Of a stretch of 64,000 nucleotides of DNA, positions 43,862 through 52,568 are shown piece after piece. This DNA comes from Hydrogenophaga sp. 2FB (GTDB taxonomy: Bacteria > Pseudomonadota > Gammaproteobacteria > Burkholderiales > Burkholderiaceae_C): positions 1-64,000 of the forward strand of contig NZ_SCML01000023.1 of assembly GCF_005503365.1 (NCBI RefSeq), written 5' to 3'. The notes beneath the pieces are model-generated. The model did not search any database and had not been told where the DNA came from. It was given only the letters and a program-made list of their open reading frames with translations. Numbering within the stretch: the stretch's first letter is position 1; every line of letters begins with the position of its first letter. The translations under genes and the position numbers were made by a program.

Positions 43862-45181
43862 TCAACCGACGTATTGAACCAACCACAGGGATATGGAAGG
43901 GAAAAGAAGCAGCAGCAACGTACGCACCACGTCGCTGGCCAGGAAAGGCATCACGCCACGGTAGCTCTCGCCGATCGGCACGTCCTTGGCCATGCCGTTG
44001 ACGATGTACACGTTCAGGCCCACGGGAGGCGCCAGCAAGCCGAAGCCCACGGTCATCAGCACCATGATGCCGAACCAGATCGCCACGGACTCGGCGGGCA
44101 TGCCGAAGTCCAGCCCCATGATCACGGGGAAGAAGATCGGGATGGTCAGCAGGATCATGGAAAGCTCGTCCATCACGGCGCCGAGCACCACATAGAACAG
44201 CAGGATGGCGGTGACCACCATCAACGGCGAGATGTCCCAGCCTTTGATGACGTCGGCCAGCATGGCGGGCACCTGCGTCAAGGCCAGTGCCGAGTTCATC
44301 AGGTCCGCGCCGATGAAGATCATGAAGATCATGGCGCTGGCCGCTGCGGTGGAATAGAAGCACAGCTTGACCTTGGCCCAACTCAGCTCGCGCTTGAGCA
44401 TGGCCGCCACGAAGGTGGCCGCCGCGCCGACCCCCGCGCCTTCGGTAGGCGTGAACAGGCCGCCGTAGATGCCGCCGAACACGACCACAAACACCACCGC
44501 GATGGGCAGCACGCCCTTGAGCGCGTCCCAGGTGAGCTTGGCCTGCGCTTCGTCATGCTCGGGCGCGTGACCCGGCACCAGGCGAACGTACACGGCGATC
44601 GCGATCATGTAGCCGAGCATGGCAATGATGCCGGGCACCATGGCCGCGGCGAACAGCTTGGCGATGTTCTGCTCGGTCAGGATGGCGTAGATCACCAGCG
44701 GCACCGACGGCGGAATGAGAATGCCCAGCGTGCCACCGGCGGCGAGCGTGCCCGTGGCGAGGCGTCCCGAATAGCCGTGGCGCTTCATCTCTGGCAAGGC
44801 CACCGAGGTGATGGTGGCCGCCGTGGCCACCGACGAACCGCAGATCGCGCCGAAGCCCGCGCTGGCCAGCACCGCCGCCATCGCCAGGCCGCCCTTGAAG
44901 CGCGACATGACCACGCTGGCGAACTGGAAAAGCGCCTTGGAGATGCCGCCCTGCGTGGCGAAGTTGCCCATCAGGATGAACAGCGGAATCACCGACAGGT
45001 CGTAGCTCGCGAAGCGCGCGAAGGCCACGCCGTTGAGGTTGTTGAGGAAGGGGGGCAGGCCCACCTGGTAGATGTAGCCGAAAGTGCCCGCGGCAAACAT
45101 GGAAACGGCGATCGGCACGCGGATCGCCATCAACACCAGCATCACCGCGAAGATCAAACCCGCCAAGCTCAAGGAACTCAT
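43862..45181 (-). CDS. TRAP transporter large permease (DctM)
   Basis: This 439-residue permease of the TRAP family has about twelve spans. Conserved parts are SVIPLFILMGNFATQGGIS, the GGLAMAAVLASAGFGAICGSS loop, GTLGILIPPSVPLVIYA and GLLTPTEGAG-like GLFTPTEGAGVGA. It drives sodium-coupled uptake together with the small permease. Start ATG 45181 overlaps the small permease stop (ATGA). Confidence 0.94.
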   Translation of the reverse strand: MSSLSLAGLIFAVMLVLMAIRVPIAVSMFAAGTFGYIYQVGLPPFLNNLNGVAFARFASYDLSVIPLFILMGNFATQGGISKALFQFASVVMSRFKGGLAMAAVLASAGFGAICGSSVATAATITSVALPEMKRHGYSGRLATGTLAAGGTLGILIPPSVPLVIYAILTEQNIAKLFAAAMVPGIIAMLGYMIAIAVYVRLVPGHAPEHDEAQAKLTWDALKGVLPIAVVFVVVFGGIYGGLFTPTEGAGVGAAATFVAAMLKRELSWAKVKLCFYSTAAASAMIFMIFIGADLMNSALALTQVPAMLADVIKGWDISPLMVVTAILLFYVVLGAVMDELSMILLTIPIFFPVIMGLDFGMPAESVAIWFGIMVLMTVGFGLLAPPVGLNVYIVNGMAKDVPIGESYRGVMPFLASDVVRTLLLLLFPSISLWLVQYVG

Positions 45182-45654
45182 TCGCCCTGCTCCGGAAAAT
45201 TGCCAACAAACACCTGGGTCAGGGCAATCACGCCGGTCAACAGGAAAGGAGGAACCATGAAGGCATACGTGATCCACTCGGGAAAGCCAAGCATCATGGT
45301 GGTGGTCTGCGAGGCGTAGGCGCTCATGCCGCCCACCGTGGTTCGCCAGGCCAGGCCGATCATCAGGCAGGCCAGCAGCAGGCTGCCAAAACGGTCCAGC
45401 CGCGCGATGCCGCTGCTGGAGACCCTGGAGGTGAAGAAGTCGACGATGATGTTTTCACGCTTGAGCTGACACCAGGGCATGAACAGCGCAATGGCCGCGC
45501 CGGCAGTCACCGCCGTGAGTTCGTAGTCGCCCACCAGCGTGACGCCGATGGTGTTGCGGCCGATGAGGCTGATGCAGGTGATCAGGGTGATCACCGTGAG
45601 CAGCACACCGGCCAGGATGGCGCAGAAGCGGGCCAACTGAGACAGCAATTTCAA
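45178..45654 (-). CDS. TRAP transporter small permease (DctQ)
   Basis: This 158-residue protein has four membrane segments (about residues 8-30, 47-65, 87-107 and 125-146). It is typical of the DctQ subunit, with MPWCQLKRENIIVDFFTSR after the second helix. It is coupled to the large permease by a 4-base overlap and separated from the binding-protein gene by a stem-loop. Confidence 0.9.
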   Translation of the reverse strand: MKLLSQLARFCAILAGVLLTVITLITCISLIGRNTIGVTLVGDYELTAVTAGAAIALFMPWCQLKRENIIVDFFTSRVSSSGIARLDRFGSLLLACLMIGLAWRTTVGGMSAYASQTTTMMLGFPEWITYAFMVPPFLLTGVIALTQVFVGNFPEQGE

Positions 45655-45687
45655 CTTGTCACCCTTATAAAAATGCCGAAGGCGGGT

Positions 45688-45713
45688 CCACCGCGGCGCG
45701 CCGGCCGCGGTGG
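45688..45713 (-). other. stem-loop between TRAP binding-protein and permease genes
   Basis: CCACCGCGG (45688-45696) pairs with CCGCGGTGG (45705-45713) around an 8-base loop. It lies just after the binding-protein stop and about 35 bases before the small permease start, with no T-run. Such structures commonly stabilise the upstream message or attenuate transcription so that the binding protein exceeds the permease. Confidence 0.6.
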
Positions 45714-45722
45714 GGTCGCATC

Positions 45723-46763
45723 TTATCGCTGGTACTTCGCGATCAGCGCGCGGGCTTCGGACACCAGCTTCGCGCCGTCGATGTTCTTGCCCTTCATCTC
45801 GTTGATCCAGTCGGTCTCCACGGTGGCGGCCGTGCGGCGCCAGCGTTGCGTTTCGGCGGCGTCCAGGGCCACGATGTTGTTCTTCGCCTTCACCGCGATG
45901 TCATGGCCCACCTTGTCGCCCTCGTCCATGGCGCGGCCGAAGAAGGCCGCGGTCTCGATGCCGGAGTTCTTGTCGATCACGGCCTTGAGATCGGCCGGCA
46001 GCTTCTCGTAGGACGCCTTGTTCATCGAGAACGCGAAGGTCTGGGTGTACAGGCCTTGCTTGCCGGCGAAGGTGGTGTGGTTCTTCACCAGTTCGGTGAC
46101 CTTGAGCGAAGGCGTCACTTCCCAGGGAATGGTGGTGCCTTCGATCGTGCCTTTGGAGAGCGCATCGGTCACGGCGGGCACGGGCATGCCCACGGGCGTG
46201 GCGCCGAGCTTGGTGAGCATGTTGTTGATCACGCGCGAGCCGCCGCGCACCTTCATGCCACGCAGGCTTTCCAGGCCGGTCACCGGCGTCTTGGTATGGA
46301 ACAGGCCCGGGCCGTGGGTGTGCACCGCGATCAGCTTGACGTCCTTGAATTCGTCGGCGGCGTACTTCTCCACGTACTCCTGGAACGCGCGCGAGGACTC
46401 TTCGGCCGAGCCGCTCATGAACGGCAACTCGAACACCTCGGACTTGTTGAAGCGGCCCGGGGTGTAGCCGAGCACGGTCCAGGTGAGGTCGACCACGCCG
46501 TCACGCGCCTGGTCGAACAGCTGTGGTGGCGAGCCACCGAGCGACATGGCGTGGAACAGTTGCACCTTGATCTTGCCGCCGGACTCGGCTTCGACCTTCT
46601 GCGCCCAGGGCACGAGCGCGCGCGCGGGGATCGTGGCCTGCTGCGGCAGCATCTGGTGCAGGCGCAAGGTGACGGTCTGCTGGGCCAGGGCCTGGCCGGC
46701 CATCGTGGCGGCGGCCACAGAGCCCAGGGCCATCAAGGCGGTGCGGCGTTTGAGGAATTTCAT
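45723..46763 (-). CDS. TRAP transporter periplasmic binding protein (DctP)
   Basis: This 346-residue binding protein has a signal peptide (about 27 residues, ending ALAQ), then the DctP fold. Diagnostic segments are TVTLRLHQMLPQQA, GVVDLTWTVLGYTPGRF, LRGMKVRGGSRVINNM (carboxylate-binding Arg) and IEGTTIPWEV. The ligand is likely an organic or aromatic acid. It is the first gene of the operon that continues with the permeases and the Bug-type protein, and it is next to a GntR regulator on the same strand. Confidence 0.92.
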   Translation of the reverse strand: MKFLKRRTALMALGSVAAATMAGQALAQQTVTLRLHQMLPQQATIPARALVPWAQKVEAESGGKIKVQLFHAMSLGGSPPQLFDQARDGVVDLTWTVLGYTPGRFNKSEVFELPFMSGSAEESSRAFQEYVEKYAADEFKDVKLIAVHTHGPGLFHTKTPVTGLESLRGMKVRGGSRVINNMLTKLGATPVGMPVPAVTDALSKGTIEGTTIPWEVTPSLKVTELVKNHTTFAGKQGLYTQTFAFSMNKASYEKLPADLKAVIDKNSGIETAAFFGRAMDEGDKVGHDIAVKAKNNIVALDAAETQRWRRTAATVETDWINEMKGKNIDGAKLVSEARALIAKYQR

Positions 46764-46934
46764 GATGTTGTCTCCTGTTCCTTCTAAGGCCAGGCCGGTC
46801 GCGTGTGGGCGCACTCCGGGCCTGGCGGGCTTGCAGAACGTATCTGCCCACACTGTGCATGGTCACCTGGCTCTGCGCCAGTCATATATCTGACTTTCAG
46901 TTATGCCGTTCTCTTATGCGGGACACCCCACGGT

Positions 46935-47735
46935 TCACCGGCGACGGATGAGCTTGATGGCGGGCATGGACGCGGGCGCGTGCACGCTCGCGCGGCCGTC
47001 CAATACCTCGCGCAGGTTGCGCTGCGCCAGGCGCGAGTGCTCGCGCATGATGGCTTCGGCGCGCGAGCCTTCGCGCTGTTCAATCGCGTCGAGCACCTGG
47101 CGGTGCTGGTCTTGCGCCACCACCAGCATGTCGCGCGCGCGCTGCGAATGCGCCTGCAGCACCACGAAGCCCGAGGGCGAGGCAAACGGCAGACTGAGCA
47201 CTTTTTCGAGCTGGCGCAAGGTGGTGGGGCTGTCGGCCATTTCCCACACCAGCGCGTGGAACTGGCTGTTGAGCGCGACGTAGCTGGAGAAGCCTTCGTC
47301 ATTGAGGGCCTGGGCCTCGAGCACGGTGTCAATCTGGTTGAGGCATTGCCGCGCCTCACCGAGCACCACGCCCGGCGCGCCGCGCTCGGCCGCCAGGCGC
47401 GCCAGCAGGCCTTCGAGCGTGCCGCGCAGTTCGATGGCGTCGGCGATGTCGCGCTCGGAAAACGTCTGCACCACGTAGCCGCCATTGGGCAGCGCCTCCA
47501 GCAGGCCTTCCTGCTCCAGCCGCATCAGCGCGGCGCGGATCGGCGTGCGCGAGACGCCCAGGCGTTCGACGATGGCCAGCTCGGCGATGCGCGAGCCACC
47601 GGCCAGTTCACCCGAGAGGATGAGTTCGCGCAGTTGCAGCAGCGCGCGCACCTGAGCGCTTTCGGCCGCGGGTTCGGGCACGGGCGCGGGGTCGGCCAGC
47701 GCATTCGGTGGGGCTTGGGAGGTCGCCGTGTTCAT
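46935..47735 (-). CDS. GntR-family regulator (FCD subgroup)
   Basis: This 266-residue regulator has an N-terminal winged helix (SRIAELAIVERLGVSRTPIRAALMRLEQEG, about residues 45-75) and a C-terminal all-helical FCD domain with the metal/effector-binding histidines (FHALVWEMA and MLVVAQDQHRQVLDAI). FCD regulators usually repress catabolic or transport operons and respond to acids. TGTATACA-type sites lie in the intergenic region to the right. The TRAP operon to the left and the MetE-like gene to the right are candidate targets. Confidence 0.88.
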   Translation of the reverse strand: MNTATSQAPPNALADPAPVPEPAAESAQVRALLQLRELILSGELAGGSRIAELAIVERLGVSRTPIRAALMRLEQEGLLEALPNGGYVVQTFSERDIADAIELRGTLEGLLARLAAERGAPGVVLGEARQCLNQIDTVLEAQALNDEGFSSYVALNSQFHALVWEMADSPTTLRQLEKVLSLPFASPSGFVVLQAHSQRARDMLVVAQDQHRQVLDAIEQREGSRAEAIMREHSRLAQRNLREVLDGRASVHAPASMPAIKLIRRR

Positions 47736-47746
47736 GGGATACGCAA

Positions 47747-47817
47747 TGTATACAGAAAGGACGATATTTCAAGAGAATTCGCATCCAACTGGGGTTTTCC
47801 ATAGGTTTATGTATTCA
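47747..47817. promoter_or_regulatory. two GntR-type operator candidates
   Basis: A perfect TGTATACA palindrome (47747-47754) lies 11 bases before the GntR start codon, and a one-mismatch copy, TGTATTCA (47810-47817), lies 62 bases before the MetE-like gene. FCD-type GntR proteins bind sites of this form. The pair would allow control of both divergent genes. Confidence 0.55.
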
Positions 47818-47879
47818 AAGAAGGCTGTCAAAGTGCGCTTTCGCCACTGTTTCCAGACCCAGACCACAGGACGTTTTCC

Positions 47880-49010
47880 ATGACCTTGCGCGCCCACCCT
47901 CCCTACCGCGCCGACCATGTCGGCAGTTTTCTGCGGCCGGCCTACCTGCTGGAGGCCCGTGACCAGTTCTTCAACCAGAAGAGCATCACGGCCGAACAGT
48001 TGCGCAAGGTGGAAGACCGCGCAATCAACGAGATCGTGAAATTCCAGGCCGACGTGGGCCTGCAGTCGATCACCGACGGCGAGTTCCGCCGCACCTACTT
48101 CCACATCGATTTTCTGGAGCAGTTGGGTGGCGTGAAGACCGACATTCCGGTGACCATCCGCAAGCCGGACGGCACGGAAGAACTCGCGCCGCCGGTGATC
48201 CGCGTGATCGACAAGGTGCGCCACGCGAAGAACATCCAGTTGGCCGACTTCCAGTACCTGAAGGCGCAGGTGGAGGCGCTGGGTTTGCCCGCCCTCACGC
48301 CCAAGGTGACCATTCCCTCGCCCACCATGCTGCACTTTCGCGGCGGGCGCGCGGGCATCAGCAAGGAGGCTTATCCCGAGCTCGACCCGGTGTTCTACGA
48401 CGACGTGGCCAAGGCCTATGGCGATGAGCTGCAAAGCCTGGCCGACGCAGGCTGCACGTATGTGCAGATGGACGACACCAACATGGCCTACCTGTGCGAC
48501 GAGCGCATGCGCGAGGCAGCGCGCCAGCGCGGCGACGATCCGAACGAACTGCCGCATCGCTATGCCGGCTTCATCAACAAGGTGGTGGCGCGCAAGCCCG
48601 CTGGCATGACGCTGGCCATGCACCTGTGCCGTGGCAACTTCAAGAGCACGCACGCGGCGGCCGGCAACTACGAGCCGGTGGCCGAGGCGCTGTTGTCGGA
48701 GATGAAGCTGGACGCGTTCTTCCTCGAGTACGACGACGACCGCTCGGGCGATTTCCGTCCGCTGCGCTACCTGAGCAAAGGCAAGACGGTTGTACTGGGT
48801 CTGGTCACCACCAAGTTCGGCCAGCTCGAACACAAGGACGATCTGAAGCGGCGCATCGACGAGGCGTCGAAGTACGCACCGCTGGAGCAGATGTGTCTGT
48901 CGCCGCAGTGCGGTTTTTCTTCCACCGTGCACGGGAACAACATTGCCGTTGAAGATCAGCGGCGCAAGCTGGCGCTGGTGGTGGAAACGGCGCGTGAGGT
49001 TTGGGGCTGA
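47880..49010 (+). CDS. MetE-like cobalamin-independent methyltransferase family protein
   Basis: This 376-residue protein resembles the catalytic C-terminal half of MetE (the short YxjG-like group), starting with RADHVGSFLRP. Zinc-site residues are visible as HLCRGN (His-x-Cys) and the late QMCLSPQCGFSS (Cys). Short members transfer methyl groups to thiols such as homocysteine, but not all are methionine synthases. It stands divergent from the GntR gene among aromatic catabolism genes. A role in recycling methyl groups from lignin-derived O-methyl aromatics is possible but unsupported by a demethylase in the window. Confidence 0.82.
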   Translation: MTLRAHPPYRADHVGSFLRPAYLLEARDQFFNQKSITAEQLRKVEDRAINEIVKFQADVGLQSITDGEFRRTYFHIDFLEQLGGVKTDIPVTIRKPDGTEELAPPVIRVIDKVRHAKNIQLADFQYLKAQVEALGLPALTPKVTIPSPTMLHFRGGRAGISKEAYPELDPVFYDDVAKAYGDELQSLADAGCTYVQMDDTNMAYLCDERMREAARQRGDDPNELPHRYAGFINKVVARKPAGMTLAMHLCRGNFKSTHAAAGNYEPVAEALLSEMKLDAFFLEYDDDRSGDFRPLRYLSKGKTVVLGLVTTKFGQLEHKDDLKRRIDEASKYAPLEQMCLSPQCGFSSTVHGNNIAVEDQRRKLALVVETAREVWG

Positions 49011-49111
49011 GTTTTTTTCGTTCGTGGCGTTTCGCGCGGAGACCTCGCGGCAGGCCGATGGCGGCGCCCGCTGTTGAGGGCGTGTCTCCTTGGCGTGGAT
49101 ACGATGCCGTC

Positions 49112-49720
49112 ATGACGCCACCGCTCGCCTTCTACTTCGACTTCATCTCGCCCTACGGCTATTTCGCCTCGCTGCGCATCGAGGCGCTGGCGGCGCGCCA
49201 TGGGCGTGCCGTGGATTGGCATGCGATGTTGTTGGGTGTGTCGGTGATGAAGGTGATGGGGCTCAAGCCCTTGCTGGAAACGCCGCTCAAAGGGCCCTAT
49301 GTGGAGCGAGATGTGCTGCGCCATGCGCGTGAGCACGGTGTGGTGATGGCACGCCGGCCGAGCGACCCGGTGATGAATCCCCTGCCCTGTGCGCGGGCGT
49401 TTGCCTGGGTGAAGGCCCATCAGCCCGAGCACGCGGCCGCGCTGGTCCATGCCATCTACGGCGCGTACTGGGGTGAGGGGAAGGACCTGTCCACGCCCGC
49501 ATCGCTGCGTTCGCTCGCACTGCCCCCTGGGCTGAACGCCGACGCGCTGGCCAAAGCCGCGGCGAGCGAGGAAGCCGCGTCGCTGTTGCGCGCGATGGTC
49601 GACGCGTCGTTGAAAGCCGGTGTGTTCGGTTCGCCCACCGTGGTGGTGGATGGAGAACCCTTCTGGGGCGTGGACAAACTCGATCAGGTCGAGCGCTGGC
49701 TTTCGCGCGGCGGCTGGTAG
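49112..49720 (+). CDS. 2-hydroxychromene-2-carboxylate isomerase-like (DsbA family, kappa-GST)
   Basis: This 202-residue thioredoxin-fold protein starts LAFYFDFISPYGYFAS, where the serine of the SPY segment takes the place of the disulfide cysteine, as in HCCA isomerase (NahD). It has an inserted helical domain and ends with GVFGSPTVVVDGEPFWGVDKL. These enzymes use glutathione to isomerise ring-cleavage products of naphthalene-type compounds. It is convergent with the acyl-CoA ligase. The actual substrate is unknown. Confidence 0.85.
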   Translation: MTPPLAFYFDFISPYGYFASLRIEALAARHGRAVDWHAMLLGVSVMKVMGLKPLLETPLKGPYVERDVLRHAREHGVVMARRPSDPVMNPLPCARAFAWVKAHQPEHAAALVHAIYGAYWGEGKDLSTPASLRSLALPPGLNADALAKAAASEEAASLLRAMVDASLKAGVFGSPTVVVDGEPFWGVDKLDQVERWLSRGGW

Positions 49721-49723
49721 CGC

Positions 49724-51562
49724 TTATTCAAATCGCAACTCGGTCTGCACCGCCATCGCGGCCAGGCCCTGCATCAGCGTCTCGCGCAGCGCGTCGTCGG
49801 GCGCGCCGGCCACGGTGATCACGGCGCATTGCCGCCCGCCCTTTTCCATCGCTTCAACACGTGCGGTCACGCCGGGCACCCATTCGCGCAGCGCCTCGCT
49901 GAGCTTGATCTCGATCGCGCGCAAGCGCAGCTCGGGCTTGAACACCTTGCCGATCGCGGTCACCGGTAGCGCCTCCAGCAGCACCACGCGCTTCGGGCAC
50001 GCGGGCCGTTCGTAGACCTGGGGCGCGATAGCCGCCAACAGTTCCGCGGCACCGATCGCAGCGCCCGGTTTGAGCGTGACGAACGCCACCGGCACCTCGC
50101 CCGCATAGGCATCGGGCTCGGCGACCACGGCGCACAGGGCCACGGCGGGGTGCGCGAGGAACGCGTCTTCCACAAGGCCGGGGTCGATGTTGTGCGAACC
50201 GCGGATGATCACGTCCTTCGCGCGGCCGGTGATGTGGATGCGTCCGGCCTCGTCGAGATGGCCCAGGTCGCCGGTGACGATCCAGCCCGCCTCGAACAGG
50301 CCGGCGTTGCGCGCGGTGTCGGTGTAGCCCGGGCTCACGTGCGGCCCGCGCAGCACCAGCACACCGGTCTCGCCCACCGCGCAGCGCTCGTGCAGCTGCG
50401 CTTCCCCCTCGCGCCACGGCACCGCATGCACCTCGGTGTACGGCAGGCGCAGGCCGGCCGAGCCGGGCGTGCGCGGTCCTCGCAGCGGCTCGATGCTCAC
50501 GAGCCCCGCGCACTCGGTCATGCCCAGGATGTTGCGCACGGCGATGCCGGTGGCTGCTTCGAAACGCTGCGCGAGTTCAGAGGGCAGAGGCGAGCCGCCG
50601 GTGTAAGCGGCGCGCACGGTGGTGATGTCGGCGTTCACCGGCACACCCATCAAACCCGCGAGCACCGTGGGCACGCAGGCCAGATGCGTCACGCGCTCCC
50701 GTTCGCAGAACTGCCAGTAGCGCTGCACGAAGCCGGTGTTGCGCATGCCGCTGAGCGTGGGCAGTACCTGGCGCGCGCCCACCGCCAGCAGTGCCAGACC
50801 GTAGACGAACGCGCCGGCCACGTGGAACAGCGGAAAGCCATTGATCTCCACCGCGTGTTCGTTCACGTCGTAGAACGCGTGCGCGAACCACGCCGTGTGC
50901 GCTTCGTTGCCCTGCGCATGTTGCGCCAGCTTGGGCGCGCCGGTGGTGCCGCCGGTGTGGAACAGCGCGACCACGCGATCGGGGTTCAGGTCCGGCTCGA
51001 AGGCCAGTGTATCGGGCTGCGCGGCGAGCAATTCCTGCAGCACCGGCACGTCGGGCGCCGTCTGCTCACCCACGCGGATCTGGAGCAAGGGCAATCCGTG
51101 GTGCCGCACCACCTGCTCGGCCACGGGCCACACCGCGAGTTCGCTGTTGGGGCCCAGCGCCACCAGCAGCTTTGCATTCGATGCCTTCAACAGGGCCGCG
51201 ATGTGCTCGGGTTGCAGCAGGTAGTTGATCGGGCAGACACGGCCCGCGAGCTGTGCGCCCCACAACACCGCGTGCGCTTCGGGCATGTTGGGCACGAGCA
51301 GCGCGACCGCGTCGTCGGGCCCCACACCGAGCGAACGAAACAGGTTGGCCGCGCGGTGGATACTGGCCAACAGCGCGCGGTAGGTGGTTCGCGTGGGCGG
51401 CGTGTCCAGCGCGGCATCGGGCAGAAAGGTGAAAGCCTCGCGCTCGGGGAATCGCTCGGCCGCCGCGCGGATCAGCGCGTACGGGCTGCGGTGCGGCGCG
51501 ACCTCGGCCAGCGGCGTGCGTTCGAGCCGCTCGATGTCCGCCAGCGTGGTGAAGGCTTGCAT
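49724..51562 (-). CDS. AMP-dependent acyl-CoA ligase
   Basis: This 612-residue adenylate-forming enzyme has the A3 motif LFHTGGTTGAPKLA, the A5 segment ILGMTECAGLV, TGDLGHLDEAGRIHITGRAKD (A7/A8), and a C-terminal Lys in VTAIGKVFKPELR. It activates a carboxylic acid to its CoA ester in the cytoplasm. Start ATG 51562 is 4 bases after the stop of the amidohydrolase gene, so the two are coupled. The substrate may be an aromatic or alicyclic acid. Confidence 0.9.
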   Translation of the reverse strand: MQAFTTLADIERLERTPLAEVAPHRSPYALIRAAAERFPEREAFTFLPDAALDTPPTRTTYRALLASIHRAANLFRSLGVGPDDAVALLVPNMPEAHAVLWGAQLAGRVCPINYLLQPEHIAALLKASNAKLLVALGPNSELAVWPVAEQVVRHHGLPLLQIRVGEQTAPDVPVLQELLAAQPDTLAFEPDLNPDRVVALFHTGGTTGAPKLAQHAQGNEAHTAWFAHAFYDVNEHAVEINGFPLFHVAGAFVYGLALLAVGARQVLPTLSGMRNTGFVQRYWQFCERERVTHLACVPTVLAGLMGVPVNADITTVRAAYTGGSPLPSELAQRFEAATGIAVRNILGMTECAGLVSIEPLRGPRTPGSAGLRLPYTEVHAVPWREGEAQLHERCAVGETGVLVLRGPHVSPGYTDTARNAGLFEAGWIVTGDLGHLDEAGRIHITGRAKDVIIRGSHNIDPGLVEDAFLAHPAVALCAVVAEPDAYAGEVPVAFVTLKPGAAIGAAELLAAIAPQVYERPACPKRVVLLEALPVTAIGKVFKPELRLRAIEIKLSEALREWVPGVTARVEAMEKGGRQCAVITVAGAPDDALRETLMQGLAAMAVQTELRFE

Positions 51563-51566
51563 CGGT

Positions 51567-52430
51567 TCAGTCCAGGCCCAACAGGCGCACGGCATTGCCC
51601 TTGAGGATGCCGGGCATCACCTCGGGCTTGAAACCGGCGATTTCAAAATCCTTCATCCAGCGCTCGGGCGTGATCAGCGGGTAGTCGCTGCCGAACAGCA
51701 CGCGGTCCTTGAGCAGCGTGTTCGCGTACTGCACCAATTGCTTGGGAAAGTACTTCGGGCTCCAGCCCGAGAGGTCGATCCACACGTTGGGCTTGTGCGT
51801 GGCCACGCTGAGCGCTTCGTCCTGCCAGGGAAAGCTTGGGTGCGCCATGACGATCTGCATGTCCGGAAAGCTGATCGCCACGTCGTCCAGGTGCATCGGG
51901 TTGCTGTACTCCAGGCGCAAGCCGCCGCCGCAGCGCATGCCCGAACCGATGCCGCTGTGACCGGTGTGAAAGATCGTGGGCAGCTTGTGCGCGTTGATCA
52001 CCTCGTAGATCGGCCAGGCCATCTTGTCGTAGGGGTGGTAGCCCTGCACCGTGGGGTGGAACTTGAAACCCTTGACGCCCTCTTCCGCGATCAGCCGCTC
52101 CGCTTCGCGAGCGCCCATCTTGCCTTTGTGCGGGTCGATGCTGGCGAAGGCCACCATCATGTCGCTATTCTCGCGCGCGGCCTGCGCGATCTCCTCGTTC
52201 GGAATGCGGCGACGCCCCAATTGCGACTCGCTGTCAACCGTAAACATTACCAGTCCGATCTTCTTGTCGCGGTAGTAGGCTACGGTTTCAGCAATCGTGG
52301 GACGGCGGTTGCTACCAAAGTATTTGTCGGCCGCGCGGTCGTATTCCTCGCCGTAGTTGTCAAACGGGTTGCGGCAACTCACTTCGGCGTGGGTGTGGAT
52401 GTCGATCGCGATCAGGTTCTGGTGGTCCAT
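51567..52430 (-). CDS. amidohydrolase-2 family protein (decarboxylase/hydrolase)
   Basis: This 287-residue TIM-barrel protein of the amidohydrolase-2 (ACMSD-like) family has HxH in AIDIHTHAE, metal-ligand His in IFHTGHSG, and the catalytic Asp in VLFGSDYPL. The family includes non-oxidative decarboxylases of hydroxybenzoates (for example gamma-resorcylate and 5-carboxyvanillate) and hydrolases. ATG 52430 is used; ATG 52457 is an alternative. It is divergent from the hydroxycinnamate-type cluster, with a palindromic operator in between, and forms an operon with the CoA ligase. Confidence 0.85.
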   Translation of the reverse strand: MDHQNLIAIDIHTHAEVSCRNPFDNYGEEYDRAADKYFGSNRRPTIAETVAYYRDKKIGLVMFTVDSESQLGRRRIPNEEIAQAARENSDMMVAFASIDPHKGKMGAREAERLIAEEGVKGFKFHPTVQGYHPYDKMAWPIYEVINAHKLPTIFHTGHSGIGSGMRCGGGLRLEYSNPMHLDDVAISFPDMQIVMAHPSFPWQDEALSVATHKPNVWIDLSGWSPKYFPKQLVQYANTLLKDRVLFGSDYPLITPERWMKDFEIAGFKPEVMPGILKGNAVRLLGLD

Positions 52431-52491
52431 ACGGGTCTCTCTACCTAGGGTAAACACGGAGCCTGTTTTCGGGCCCTCGCGCTTGTTTTAG

Positions 52492-52510
52492 TTATTGTTT
52501 ATAACAATAA
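52492..52510. promoter_or_regulatory. 8-bp inverted repeat operator between divergent catabolic operons
   Basis: TTATTGTT (52492-52499) and AACAATAA (52503-52510) are perfect inverted copies around TAT, in an AT-rich island inside GC-rich DNA. It lies about 60 bases from each divergent start codon. MarR-type regulators of hydroxycinnamate genes use sites of this size and symmetry. No MarR gene is in the window. Confidence 0.6.
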
Positions 52511-52568
52511 TCGCACCTCTTCTCAAGCACACAAACCCGAAGCCAGGGAACCAGAAAGCGTCGACGCC

